41,318 bases of DNA from Mycobacterium sp. Root265 (GCF_001428895.1 NZ_LMJA01000009.1:1-41318); one strand, 5' to 3'. Positions 1 to 14,972 are shown, counted from the first letter of the stretch. Numbers and translations are program-made. The notes: generated by a model from the sequence alone, not told the origin.

Positions 1-122
1 GACCACCCCGTGAACGCTGCAGCCGCCGCCGACACCGCCGCCTCGATCTGCTCATCGGTCGCGGTGGGATACTCCTTCACCACATCACCGGTCGCCGGAT
101 CAACTACCGCGTACAGACTCAT
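1..122 (-). CDS. NAD(P)-dependent aldehyde dehydrogenase, N-terminal fragment (runs off the left edge)
   Basis: Reading leftward from an ATG at 122 gives 40 uninterrupted codons to the window edge. The peptide begins [20 protein letters not shown] and continues through [19 protein letters not shown]. This is the usual N-terminus of succinate-semialdehyde-type aldehyde dehydrogenases: a short strand, an ATGEV-like turn, then the alanine-rich helix. The catalytic Cys and Glu lie outside the window, so substrate and cofactor cannot be judged. The gene is divergent from rplJ; the 70-odd bases between its start and the rplJ promoter would hold its own promoter. Family assignment is fairly firm; a specific gene name would be a guess. 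Confidence 0.75.
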   Translation of the reverse strand, partial: MSLYAVVDPATGDVVKEYPTATDEQIEAAVSAAAAAFTGW

Positions 123-195
123 CGGTTCTGCTCCTCACTCGTGGTAACAGTCCCCCCGGACCGAACCTACGCGGTTCCACGCGAGCTGCCTCGTT

Positions 196-225
196 TTGGC
201 CGATCGGGCTGCGGCAGGCTATTCT
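196..225 (+). promoter_or_regulatory. Candidate SigA-type promoter of rplJ-rplL
   Basis: TTGGCC at 196-201 and TATTCT at 220-225 are separated by 18 bp, and transcription would begin near 232. That is just where the structured L10 leader starts. The placement supports it; no start-site data are available. Confidence 0.5.
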
Positions 226-231
226 TTCCGG

Positions 232-352
232 GTTCCACCGAAGACCGTCGGTCACCGAGCAATCGGTTGAAGGTCCCGGATCATCCGGGCGGCCCACGCA
301 GGAGGACGAGGTAGAGCATTCTTGCGCGCCCCGACCTGTCTGTGTCGGGGCG
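232..352 (+). promoter_or_regulatory. Ribosomal protein L10 leader (autoregulatory 5' UTR)
   Basis: The roughly 200-base untranslated region before rplJ is rich in hairpins. It has a CCCGGA/TCCGGG stem at 275-289, a G/A-rich single-stranded stretch with GGAGGACGAGG after it, and a strong hairpin at 327-352. Position (directly before rplJ-rplL) and form match the L10 leader family, in which the L10(L12) complex binds the mRNA and represses the operon. The assignment rests on position and visible stems; a covariance-model scan was not possible. Confidence 0.6.
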
Positions 353-362
353 TTCGTCTTTT
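327..362 (+). terminator. Intrinsic terminator / attenuator hairpin in the L10 leader
   Basis: CGCCCCGAC (327-335) pairs perfectly with GTCGGGGCG (344-352) around an 8-nt loop, and TTCGTCTTTT follows. It lies about 70 bases before the rplJ start, so it would terminate transcription ahead of the gene unless countered. This suggests transcriptional attenuation in the leader. Confidence 0.65.
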
Positions 363-433
363 CCGAAGCCTTTCAGCGCACGTGCGGCCCCGTGTCGGTT
401 GGTGGACATCCCAACCATCACGAGGAGGCAAGC

Positions 434-964
434 ATGGCCAAGGCTGAAAAGGCCACCGCGGTCGCCGACATCGCCGAGAAGTTCAAGGAGGCGACGGCCA
501 CCGTCGTCACCGAGTACCGCGGCCTGACGGTGACCAACCTTGCCGAGCTGCGCAGGTCACTGGGCGACGGAACGACCTACACCGTCGCCAAGAACACCTT
601 GGTGAAGCGTGCGGCGTCCGAGGCCGGAGTCGAGGGTCTCGATGACCTGTTCGCCGGTCCGACCGCCATCGCATTCATCAACGGTGAGCCCGTCGACGCC
701 GCCAAGGCGATCAAGAAGTTCGCCAAGGACAACAAGGCGCTCGTCATCAAGGGCGGCTACATGGACGGCCGTGCGCTGTCCGTGTCCGAGGTCGAGCGGA
801 TCGCCGACCTGGAATCGCGCGAGGTGCTGTTGTCGCGCGTCGCCGGTGCCCTCAAGGCGAAGCAGTCCCAGGCCGCAGCGCTGTTCGTGGCGCCCGCGTC
901 CCAGGTCGCACGACTGGCTGCAGCTCTGCAAGAGAAGAAGGCCGGCGAAGAAACCGCCGCCTGA
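434..964 (+). CDS. rplJ: 50S ribosomal protein L10
   Basis: This is L10, the stalk-base protein of the large subunit, which anchors L7/L12 dimers to 23S rRNA. The 176-aa product starts [20 protein letters not shown]. It has the L10 core ([20 protein letters not shown], then the [13 protein letters not shown] rRNA-binding segment) and an Ala/Lys-rich C-terminal helix that docks L12. An in-frame upstream ATG at 392 exists, but 434 is preceded by GAGGAGG with good spacing and gives the family N-terminus. rplL follows after 36 bp and is co-transcribed; expression is probably feedback-controlled through the leader at 232-352. It corresponds to M. tuberculosis Rv0651. Confidence 0.97.
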   Translation: MAKAEKATAVADIAEKFKEATATVVTEYRGLTVTNLAELRRSLGDGTTYTVAKNTLVKRAASEAGVEGLDDLFAGPTAIAFINGEPVDAAKAIKKFAKDNKALVIKGGYMDGRALSVSEVERIADLESREVLLSRVAGALKAKQSQAAALFVAPASQVARLAAALQEKKAGEETAA

Positions 965-1000
965 GACCACATCAACAACCCATAAAGATAAGGAACCACC

Positions 1001-1390
1001 ATGGCCAAGCTGTCCACCGAAGAACTCATCGACGCCTTCAAGGAACTGACCCTGCTCGAGCTCTCTGAGTTCGTGAAGGTGTTCGAGGAGACCTTCGACG
1101 TCACCGCCGCCGCTCCCGTCGCCGTTGCCGCAGGCCCCGCCGCCGGTGGCGCGCCTGCCGAGGCCGCCGAAGAGCAGAGCGAATTCGACGTCATCCTCGA
1201 GGGTGCCGGCGAGAAGAAGATCGGCGTCATCAAGGTCGTCCGCGAGATCGTTTCCGGCCTGGGCCTCAAGGAGGCCAAGGACCTCGTCGACAGCGCCCCG
1301 AAGCCGCTGCTGGAGAAGGTCAACAAGGAAGCCGCCGACGACGCCAAGGCAAAGCTCGAAGCTGCCGGCGCATCGGTCACCGTCAAGTAG
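1001..1390 (+). CDS. rplL: 50S ribosomal protein L7/L12
   Basis: L7/L12 is the multicopy acidic stalk protein that recruits and stimulates GTPase factors such as EF-Tu and EF-G, both encoded further right. The 129-aa protein has the expected three parts: the N-terminal dimerisation helices ([20 protein letters not shown]), an Ala/Pro/Gly-rich hinge at about residues 38-58, and the C-terminal factor-binding domain with [27 protein letters not shown]. Length and domain order are typical of mycobacteria (Rv0652). It is the second and last gene of the operon and is followed by a long palindrome. Confidence 0.97.
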   Translation: MAKLSTEELIDAFKELTLLELSEFVKVFEETFDVTAAAPVAVAAGPAAGGAPAEAAEEQSEFDVILEGAGEKKIGVIKVVREIVSGLGLKEAKDLVDSAPKPLLEKVNKEAADDAKAKLEAAGASVTVK

Positions 1391-1400
1391 TTCTCTGCGC

Positions 1401-1436
1401 ACTGTGGGCCGGGTCGAATTCGACCCGGCCCACAGT
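1401..1436. terminator. 36-bp perfect palindrome downstream of rplL
   Basis: An 18-nt arm beginning ACTGTGGGCCGGG pairs with its exact reverse complement with no unpaired centre (the middle is GAATTC). It begins 11 bases after the rplL stop and has no T-tract, as is common for mycobacterial terminators. It most likely ends the rplJ-rplL transcript. Confidence 0.7.
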
Positions 1437-1558
1437 CGTCTACAGGGCTGTTCAGTGTGCGGTTCGTCGTTGCTGAAAAACTGTGTAGGTTACAGTGACT
1501 CAAGCCACAGGCGGGTGTAGCAGGTGGCACGGCGGGGCTGTGAGCGGAAGGAACCTGT

Positions 1559-2635
1559 ATGGGCGTCCAAATCGACGTGACTGGACTGAGTAAATCGTTC
1601 GGGTCGTCGAAGATCTGGGAAGACGTCACATTGACGGTTCCCGAGGGTGAAGTCAGCGTGCTGCTGGGCCCGTCCGGTACCGGTAAGTCGGTGTTTCTGA
1701 AGTCGCTGATCGGCCTGTTGCGGCCTGAGCGCGGCTCGATCGTCATCGATGGCACCAACATCCTGGAGTGCTCGGCCAAGGAGCTCTACGAGATCCGCAC
1801 CCTGTTCGGTGTGCTGTTCCAGGACGGCGCCCTGTTCGGGTCGATGAACATCTATGACAACACGGCCTTCCCGCTGCGCGAGCACACCAAGAAGTCCGAG
1901 TCCGAGATCCGCAACATCGTGATGGAAAAGCTCGAGCTCGTCGGTATGCCCAATGACGGGCACAAGTTCCCCGGTGAGATCTCCGGCGGTATGCGCAAGC
2001 GCGCCGGCCTGGCCCGCGCTCTCGTCTTGGACCCGAAGATCATTCTGTGCGACGAGCCGGACTCCGGTCTGGATCCGGTGCGTACCGCGTATCTGTCGCA
2101 GCTGTTGATCGATATCAACGCCCAGATCGATGCGACCGTGCTGATCGTGACGCACAACATCAACATCGCCCGCACCGTGCCGGACAACATCGGCATGCTG
2201 TTCCGCAAGAAGCTGGTCATGTTCGGCCCGCGTGAGGTGCTGTTGACCTCGGAGGAGCCGGTGGTCAAGCAGTTCCTCAACGGTCGCCGTATCGGTCCGA
2301 TCGGTATGTCGGAGGAGAAGGACGAGGCCACCGCAGCGGCCGAGCAGGCGATGATGGAGGCCGGTCAGCATGACGGTGGTGTCGAGGAGATCGAGGGTGT
2401 GCCGCCGCAGCTGATGGCCACTCCCGGTATGCCTGAGCGTAAGGCGGTGGGTCGTCGTCAGGCGCGGGTGCGCGAGATCCTGCACACCCTGCCCCCGGCC
2501 GCCCAGGAAGCCATCCGCGACGATCTGGAGGGCACGCACCAGTACCAGGCGCACGAGCCCGGTCACGTCCCGGCCCGCCCGCACCACCACGAGGACGACG
2601 CCCCGACGACGTCCATCCCGGTCACCAATCAGTAG
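1559..2635 (+). CDS. mkl: Mce-transporter ATPase (Mkl / MceG)
   Basis: This is an ABC-type ATPase of the Mkl/MceG kind, which energises the Mce lipid and sterol importers; in mycobacteria one such ATPase serves several mce loci encoded elsewhere. The 358-aa protein has Walker A GPSGTGKS at residues 37-44, Q-loop GVLFQDGALF near 84-93, signature ISGGMRKRAGLARAL from about 141, and Walker B IILCDEPDSGLDP from about 161. A C-terminal extension of about 100 residues, ending in a His/Pro-rich tail, is characteristic of mycobacterial Mkl (Rv0655, similar length). The ATG at 1559 follows a GGAAGG ribosome site. No permease or Mce gene lies nearby, which agrees with a stand-alone shared ATPase. Confidence 0.93.
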   Translation: MGVQIDVTGLSKSFGSSKIWEDVTLTVPEGEVSVLLGPSGTGKSVFLKSLIGLLRPERGSIVIDGTNILECSAKELYEIRTLFGVLFQDGALFGSMNIYDNTAFPLREHTKKSESEIRNIVMEKLELVGMPNDGHKFPGEISGGMRKRAGLARALVLDPKIILCDEPDSGLDPVRTAYLSQLLIDINAQIDATVLIVTHNINIARTVPDNIGMLFRKKLVMFGPREVLLTSEEPVVKQFLNGRRIGPIGMSEEKDEATAAAEQAMMEAGQHDGGVEEIEGVPPQLMATPGMPERKAVGRRQARVREILHTLPPAAQEAIRDDLEGTHQYQAHEPGHVPARPHHHEDDAPTTSIPVTNQ

Positions 2636-2651
2636 AACGTCCAGCACGCAG

Positions 2652-2686
2652 AAAACCGCCCGAGCCTCGGCCCGGGCGGTTTTTTG
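2652..2686 (+). terminator. Rho-independent terminator of mkl
   Basis: ACCGCCCG (2655-2662) pairs with CGGGCGGT (2673-2680) and is followed by TTTTT. It starts 16 bases after the mkl stop. The A-run before the stem lets it work in both directions. Confidence 0.85.
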
Positions 2687-2837
2687 TTGCCCGCGGGGGC
2701 GAGGGTGCGTCCAGAGCGCCGATGGCGCGGTTTACACGATCTGGATGCACTGTCACGCCCTTGGTGGCCGGCAATTCGTCGAAACCGCGGTCGTACCCGG
2801 TGCTCAGGGCTAACATCTGGCACCGGGGGAGGTCGTC

Positions 2838-4556
2838 ATGGGGATTTCGATTTCACGGTGGATCGGCGCGGGGTTACTGGCATTCGGGGTGGTGATCGCG
2901 CCGACGGCATTCATCAGCTCAGCCGGCGTGGCGTACGCCGACACCGAAGCCGATTCCGAGGCAGGCAAGCCGGCACCGCCGGACTCAGCCGGACCGCAGG
3001 AGTCGGAGAGCCCCGACCCGGCAGAGCCCGACGACGAGGCAACGGCCCCGGACGACGAGCCCGCCGAGGAACCCGAGGCCGAACCCGACAGTGACGTCAC
3101 GAAACCCACCTTGCGGACGGTGGAACGCGTGCGCGATCACGCGCCCACTCCCGGCGGTCTCGCCGACCAAGTGGCTGAGGAGGACGAGCCGGTCGAGGAG
3201 GCCGCGGAACCGGAGCGCATCGCGGCGACCAGCCGACCGGTCGAGCGTCGGGTGGCGCGCACCGCGGTCGCGCAGGTGTCCGCCGCGACATCGCGAGTCA
3301 CCGTGGCCGAGGCACCCGAGGCTGCAACCGCAGCCGCGCAGCCGGCACCCACCGCGGTCGCCGCGACGGGCCGCCCGACCCTGATCAACATCGTCGGCAC
3401 CTTCTTCTTCAGCCTTTTCGACAGGTTCGTGCGACTGTTCGAGGGGCCGCCGGCGGTCCCGCCCGGCCGAGCGGTGCGACTGGCCCGCACACCTCTTGAG
3501 CTCGACTGCGGCAACGGCTACACCGTCGACGCGGACTGGTACTTCCCGACCGAGACCGAGCCGGACAAGATCATCTACCTGCAGCACGGCGCCTTCGCCC
3601 GTGCCGGGCTGTACAACGTCACCGCGGCCGATCTGGCGGTGCGCAACAACGCCATCGTCGTGGCGCCCTCGATCACCACGAACTTCTTCGCCTGCGACGG
3701 GTGCGCGCTCGGAAACGATCAGATGCACGCCGCCGTCGCAGACCTGTTCATCGGCGACCGGAACGCACTTGTTGCCAGCGCGCTCGCGGCGGGCTGGACC
3801 GCACCGCTGCCGCGGCGGTTCGTGATCGCCGGGCACTCCGGCGGCGGTCAGCTGGCGGCGGGCGCGGCCGGCTATTACGCGGTCCGGGCGCCCGCCGACG
3901 AGGTGTACAACCTGGCCGGTGTGCTGCTACTGGACACCTCCTCGGTCGGCGGTGCGGTGGAACGTGGGATTGCCAGAGTTCCGCTCGACATCCCCGTGCA
4001 CCTCATCGCCGGGGCCCCGGCGCCGCTGAACACCTACGGTGACGTGAACTTGGTGCTGGCCCAGCTCCGACCGGGTTTTGTCGGCGTGCAGCTGATCGGT
4101 GGCACCCACAGCGACGCGTGGCGATCCAGCAACGGGCTGGCCGAATTCGTCGGCGGTCTCCTCGGCGGTTTCTCGAAGGCTCGCAACGTCGACGCCGTCC
4201 AGGAGCTGGCGCAGGCCTGGATCGCCGATTGGTTCAACGGCACCCACACGGATGCCTATTACGGCGAACGGGGCGAGACCATCACCATCGCCACCCCGGC
4301 GGGGCCGGCGCAGGCGTACGTCATCCCCGGGCCGGCGCCGCGGCTGACCTTCTTCGACCGGATTCTGAAGGCGATGATCGAGTCGACGGAATTCCTCGCT
4401 CAATTCAGCGGTAACTGCGCCGCGGACCCTGCAGTGACCCCGAATGGCGCTGAATCGCTGCTCCTGAGCAGAAACTCCACAGGCGACACGGCTCTATCTC
4501 TTGACGAAGGGCGGCAAACGGGCCAGTCTGTTTTGCAGCAATGTAGGAGGGGTTGA
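2838..4556 (+). CDS. Secreted alpha/beta-hydrolase-like protein with long acidic N-terminal linker
   Basis: The 572-aa product has a Sec signal peptide (ISRWIGAGLLAFGVVIAPTA, probable cleavage after VAYA at residue 34). About 140 residues of low-complexity Glu/Asp/Pro/Ala-rich sequence follow, and then a hydrolase domain from about residue 215. The domain has an oxyanion-type LQHGAFARAG loop, a nucleophile elbow GHSGGGQ with Ser334, and a late GGTHSDAW His. These point to a serine esterase or lipase acting in or beyond the cell envelope; substrate unknown. The ATG at 2838 follows GGGGGAGG. The gene stands alone between the mkl terminator and the rpoB promoter, where M. tuberculosis has other genes, so it is probably lineage-variable. 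The acidic linker may tether or extend the enzyme through the wall. Confidence 0.75.
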   Translation: MGISISRWIGAGLLAFGVVIAPTAFISSAGVAYADTEADSEAGKPAPPDSAGPQESESPDPAEPDDEATAPDDEPAEEPEAEPDSDVTKPTLRTVERVRDHAPTPGGLADQVAEEDEPVEEAAEPERIAATSRPVERRVARTAVAQVSAATSRVTVAEAPEAATAAAQPAPTAVAATGRPTLINIVGTFFFSLFDRFVRLFEGPPAVPPGRAVRLARTPLELDCGNGYTVDADWYFPTETEPDKIIYLQHGAFARAGLYNVTAADLAVRNNAIVVAPSITTNFFACDGCALGNDQMHAAVADLFIGDRNALVASALAAGWTAPLPRRFVIAGHSGGGQLAAGAAGYYAVRAPADEVYNLAGVLLLDTSSVGGAVERGIARVPLDIPVHLIAGAPAPLNTYGDVNLVLAQLRPGFVGVQLIGGTHSDAWRSSNGLAEFVGGLLGGFSKARNVDAVQELAQAWIADWFNGTHTDAYYGERGETITIATPAGPAQAYVIPGPAPRLTFFDRILKAMIESTEFLAQFSGNCAADPAVTPNGAESLLLSRNSTGDTALSLDEGRQTGQSVLQQCRRG

Positions 4557-4606
4557 ACAAGATCGAGTCGCCAGCCAGCGCCCGGTTCGCCCCCTACATG
4601 CGGTGG

Positions 4607-4635
4607 TTGAGGAATGCGCCGTCTTGCGCTATTGT
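4607..4635 (+). promoter_or_regulatory. Candidate rpoB promoter
   Basis: TTGAGG (4607-4612) and TATTGT (4630-4635) are 17 bp apart, an ideal SigA-type spacing, about 155 bases before the rpoB start. The same -10 hexamer, TATTGT, appears in the rpsL promoter candidate. The remaining 4557-4796 region is a non-coding leader. Confidence 0.55.
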
Positions 4636-4781
4636 TGGACGTTGCGCTGGCTGCATCCTGCCCACCCTTCACTGCACCTGACATCGTGACCTAGCCTGAG
4701 CCCTGCTCAGCGATCTAGACGCGTGCCATGGTTCCGGCGAAGATTCGGGCTTGAGAGCCAGCCAAACCGATGCAGATATAG

Positions 4782-8276
<3,495 letters not shown>

Positions 8277-8331
8277 ACCTCCGCCGTTTGAACTGATAGT
8301 TATCTAGTCCCGCAAGGGGAAAGGGAGTTAC

Positions 8332-12285
<3,954 letters not shown>

Positions 12286-12311
12286 GACCTACCGATAGTC
12301 TTCAGTTCGAG

Positions 12312-12344
12312 AAAAGCCCCCGGGATTCATCCCGGGGGCTTTTT
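12312..12344. terminator. Bidirectional terminator between rpoC and the facing gene
   Basis: AAAAGCCCCCGGGA (12312-12325), loop TTCA, and TCCCGGGGGCTTTT (12330-12343) form a perfect 14-bp stem with T-runs on both strands. It can serve rpoC and the leftward gene ending at 12349. Confidence 0.92.
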
Positions 12345-12348
12345 CGTG

Positions 12349-12936
12349 TCAGCGCACGAGCAGGTTGTTGCGGCCCGAGCAAGCCAGCAGCAATTCGACT
12401 GCGGTGCCGCGTATCTCGCGGCCGGTGCCGATCCTCAGGTCTTGGTCCGTCGCTGTGAGGCTGAGGCCGGCGGCGAGTTCCTTGGCCCCGCCGAACTTCG
12501 TCGAGGTGCGGATCTGCTGGCGCAGCGACCATTCGACCGCTTCGGGCGGATAGGCACGGTGCAGACCCAGCGCGCGGCGGATGTCCTCGCCGTGCACGAC
12601 TTCCTCGACGATGCGGGTGCCCTTCGGGGCGAGCGGGGTGGTGGTCCTCGGGGCAGCCTGCCTCAGCCGCTGCAGGGTCTGGGTGGGCGTCGCACCTTTG
12701 GCGCGTGCGATACCGCGGTCGTTCTGCCGGTCGAAATCGAAGCCCGCCCTGGCCATGTCGCGCGCGAAGCCGAGGCGGGTGGACTCGGCGACGTCCACGA
12801 GGTGCGCGGCCACATCGTGCACGGTCCACCCCGGGCACAGCGACGGCTGCGCCCACTGTTCCTCGGTGAGGCCCTCCAGGTCGGCGATGAGGGCGTGGCG
12901 CTCGGTGTGCACGAGCGGCCAGATGTCATTGCTCAT
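12349..12936 (-). CDS. Maleylpyruvate-isomerase-like mycothiol-dependent enzyme family protein (DinB-fold)
   Basis: The 195-aa product starts MSNDIWPLVHTERHALIADL, followed by EGLTEEQWAQPSLCPGWTVHDVAAHLVDV. That is the N-terminal metal-binding four-helix motif of the actinobacterial mycothiol-dependent maleylpyruvate isomerase-like family. Its His residues (in HTERHALIADL, the VHDVAAHL stretch and VVHGEDIRRAL) match the usual metal ligands. Actual substrates of most members are unknown. In-frame starts lie upstream (12969, 13035), but these would place the 50-bp repeat inside the gene, and 12936 gives the family N-terminus. No strong ribosome site is visible. Confidence 0.75.
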   Translation of the reverse strand: MSNDIWPLVHTERHALIADLEGLTEEQWAQPSLCPGWTVHDVAAHLVDVAESTRLGFARDMARAGFDFDRQNDRGIARAKGATPTQTLQRLRQAAPRTTTPLAPKGTRIVEEVVHGEDIRRALGLHRAYPPEAVEWSLRQQIRTSTKFGGAKELAAGLSLTATDQDLRIGTGREIRGTAVELLLACSGRNNLLVR

Positions 12937-12969
12937 GCCGGGTAGACCCGCGCGGGCCCGAAATCTCAT

Positions 12970-13035
12970 CGAGTGTGCGTCCCCGTCGGCATCGGAGCCG
13001 TTTCCCCGACGAGGATTCACACTCGGCGGCTCCAC
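12970..13035. repeat. Dyad repeat, copy 1 (also holds the stop codon of the DUF559-like gene)
   Basis: The 50-base core at 12973-13022 matches the core of copy 2 at 13912-13961 at 49 of 50 positions, in the same orientation. Outer arms CGAGTGTG (12970-12977) and CACACTCG (13018-13025) are perfect reverse complements. Inner CGTCGG and CCGACG can also pair. Similarity to copy 2 continues through GGCGG and TCCAC to about 13035. The TGA of the leftward gene at 13017-13019 lies in the right arm. Confidence 0.85.
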
Positions 13036-13856
13036 GCGTCGCCGAGACGGATCAGGACACTGTCTTCGGTGTCCGCGGCCGTCACGCGGATGATGATCCA
13101 GCCCAGTCGCGACAGCTCATCCAGCCGCCGGATATCGCGCTCATAGGTGAATCGGTCGGTCTGGTGGTGTTTTCCCTCGTACTCCAGACCGATCTTCCGG
13201 TCCTCCCAGCCCAGGTCGATGCGCGCGAATTCGTAGTGGTGCTGATCGCGAACGCGAATCTGGGTCTGTGGGCGCGGGTATCCGGCCCGACCGACGAGCA
13301 GGCGCAGCCAGGTCTCGCGGGGGGACTCCGAGCCGCCGTCCACAAGTGTCAGGGCCTTTCGTGCCGTCGGGATACCCCGCCGGCCGGGGTGAGCGGCCAT
13401 CAGCTTCTCGACGTCGAGCACGTCGAGTCGAGTGGCATTGACCAGAGCGTCGATGGCGGCCACCGCGCGGTCCAACGGATACCGACGGGCCAGATCGAAG
13501 GCGGCTCGGGCGGGCCTGCACACGCGCATACCGCGAATATCGATGATCTCGTCGTCATCGATATCGTCGGACCAGACGCGAATACCAACAGGCGGTCGAC
13601 GGTTGTGATGGATCAGCTCGGCCGGACTGCGCGCGTCGACCCACTTCGCACGGTGCAGCGCGGCGGCTGAGTTGCCCGCGATGACTGCCCGCCTCTTCGA
13701 CCACAGCCACGCAGCCTCGGCCCGAAGCGCCGCGGTGAGCTCGATATCCCGGCACAGATGGATGCTCGGGTAGACGGGGCGATACCGAGTGCGGAGCGCG
13801 TGCCCGGTGAGTGTCCCGGCAGCGACGGCGCCCCAGTCGATGAACGGACCTTGCAT
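13017..13856 (-). CDS. AbiEi-like / DUF559 domain protein with PD-(D/E)XK-type nuclease fold
   Basis: The 279-aa protein has two parts. The N-terminal half (RAVIAGNSAAALHRAKWVDA, then GMRVCRPARAAFDLARRYPL) resembles the AbiEi-type antitoxin region common in mycobacterial proteins. The C-terminal part from about residue 177 (SPRETWLRLLV, then RIDLGWEDRKIGLEYEGKHH) fits a DUF559/Vsr-like restriction-endonuclease fold. Glu181, Asp214, Glu227 and Lys229 are plausible active-site positions. The start is ATG 13856 and the stop falls inside a dyad repeat whose second copy lies just upstream of the gene. No toxin partner is adjacent. The biological role of this multi-copy actinobacterial family is not established; nuclease activity is inferred from the fold only. 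Confidence 0.7.
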   Translation of the reverse strand: MQGPFIDWGAVAAGTLTGHALRTRYRPVYPSIHLCRDIELTAALRAEAAWLWSKRRAVIAGNSAAALHRAKWVDARSPAELIHHNRRPPVGIRVWSDDIDDDEIIDIRGMRVCRPARAAFDLARRYPLDRAVAAIDALVNATRLDVLDVEKLMAAHPGRRGIPTARKALTLVDGGSESPRETWLRLLVGRAGYPRPQTQIRVRDQHHYEFARIDLGWEDRKIGLEYEGKHHQTDRFTYERDIRRLDELSRLGWIIIRVTAADTEDSVLIRLGDAWSRRV

Positions 13857-13910
13857 TCAACAAGTCTCACGTCGGGCAGTGTGTGGAACCTCTGAGACTT
13901 TGCGGCGGAT

Positions 13911-13975
13911 TGTGTGCGTACCCGTCGGCATCGGAGCCGTTTCCCCGACGAGGATTCACACACCGGCGGGTCCAC
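13911..13975. repeat. Dyad repeat, copy 2
   Basis: This is a direct copy of the element at 12970. The outer arms are TGTGTG (13911-13916) and CACACA (13957-13962), with the same inner CGTCGG/CCGACG. One outer pair differs from copy 1 on both sides (A with T there, T with A here), so pairing is kept. The copy ends exactly where the antiporter -10 hexamer begins. Confidence 0.85.
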
Positions 13976-13981
13976 TAGGCT
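13976..13981 (+). promoter_or_regulatory. Candidate -10 element for leaderless antiporter transcript
   Basis: TAGGCT ends 7 nt before the ATG at 13989, the spacing expected for a leaderless start. A TTCACA hexamer 15 bp upstream (13955-13960) lies inside repeat copy 2 and could serve as a weak -35. Confidence 0.4.
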
Positions 13982-13988
13982 CTTCGCG

Positions 13989-14972
13989 ATGTGGAGTGAT
14001 GCGGGCTGGTTCCTGTTGGGCCTGGCCGCACTGGTTCTCGGGGCCGAGGTGATGGTCCGTGGCGGCGCGGAGGTCGCGGCAAGGCTCGGCATCAGCCCGA
14101 TCGTCATCGGCTTGACCGTGGTGTCGATCGGCACCAGCCTGCCCGAACTGGCCGTCGGCGTGGTCGCGGCGAGTGAGGGCAGCGGCGCGCTGGCGGTCGG
14201 CAACATCGCCGGTACCAACGTCGTCAATCTGCTGCTCATCCTGGGCCTGAGCGCGCTGATTCTGCCGCTCACGATGGCCACGCGGACGCTGCGTTTCGAG
14301 CTCCCGGTGATGGCCGGAGCGGCGGTGCTGATGCTGGTACTCGCGCTGGACGGCACCTTGTCCCGGGTCGACGGCATCATCCTGGTGACCGGGGCGGTGG
14401 TCTACACGGCGGCGCTCATCCAGATGACCCGCCGCGAGTCGCGCGCCGTCGTCGGCGAATACGGCGAGGCCTACGCCCCGGAGCAGCCCGGCGACCTCGT
14501 CGTGAAAACCCGGCCCACCGCGCTCTATATCGGCATGATGCTGGCCGGTATCGCGGTCGTGGTGATCGGCGCGGACTGGCTCGTCGACGGCGCGGTGGGA
14601 ATGGCGCGCAGCTTCGGGGTCTCCGACGCCCTGATCGGGCTGACCGTCGTCGCGATCGGCACCTCCGCGCCGGAGCTGGTGACGACGGTGGTCTCCACCT
14701 TGCGCGGTAACCGCGATATCGCCATCGGCAACCTGCTGGGCAGCAGCATCTACAACATCCTGCTGATCCTCGGCGCCACCTGTCTGGTTGCCACCGACGG
14801 CCTGGTGATGCCGGCCAGCCTGGTGCGCATCGACATCCCGATCATGGTGGCCGTCGCGCTGGCCTGCATCCCGATCTTCGTCACGGGCCGCCGGGTGAGC
14901 CGCGGCGAGGGCGGTGCGATGGTCGCCGCATACCTTGCCTACCTGACGTTTCTGCTGGTCACCCAGAGCTGA
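13989..14972 (+). CDS. Calcium/sodium antiporter family protein (CaCA, YrbG-like)
   Basis: The 327-aa integral membrane protein has two homologous halves, each with the alpha-repeat of cation/Ca2+ exchangers. The first is VSIGTSLPELAVGV with GNIAGTNVVNLLLILGLSAL; the second is VAIGTSAPELVTTV with GNLLGSSIYNILLILGATCL. The GTS(L/A)PEL glutamates and the G(N/S)..G(T/S)...N residues form the ion-binding centre. About ten membrane segments are visible. It probably exchanges Ca2+ or Na+ with protons or Na+ across the plasma membrane. ATG 13989 is chosen over an upstream in-frame start at 13914, because the earlier codons are repeat sequence and a -10 hexamer sits 7 nt before 13989. Confidence 0.85.
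   Translation: MWSDAGWFLLGLAALVLGAEVMVRGGAEVAARLGISPIVIGLTVVSIGTSLPELAVGVVAASEGSGALAVGNIAGTNVVNLLLILGLSALILPLTMATRTLRFELPVMAGAAVLMLVLALDGTLSRVDGIILVTGAVVYTAALIQMTRRESRAVVGEYGEAYAPEQPGDLVVKTRPTALYIGMMLAGIAVVVIGADWLVDGAVGMARSFGVSDALIGLTVVAIGTSAPELVTTVVSTLRGNRDIAIGNLLGSSIYNILLILGATCLVATDGLVMPASLVRIDIPIMVAVALACIPIFVTGRRVSRGEGGAMVAAYLAYLTFLLVTQS

Noticed and set aside
13914-13988. N-terminal extension of the antiporter from ATG 13914
   Set aside because: The 25 extra codons are repeat sequence rich in Arg and Ser, without similarity to antiporters, and a -10 hexamer sits between them and ATG 13989.
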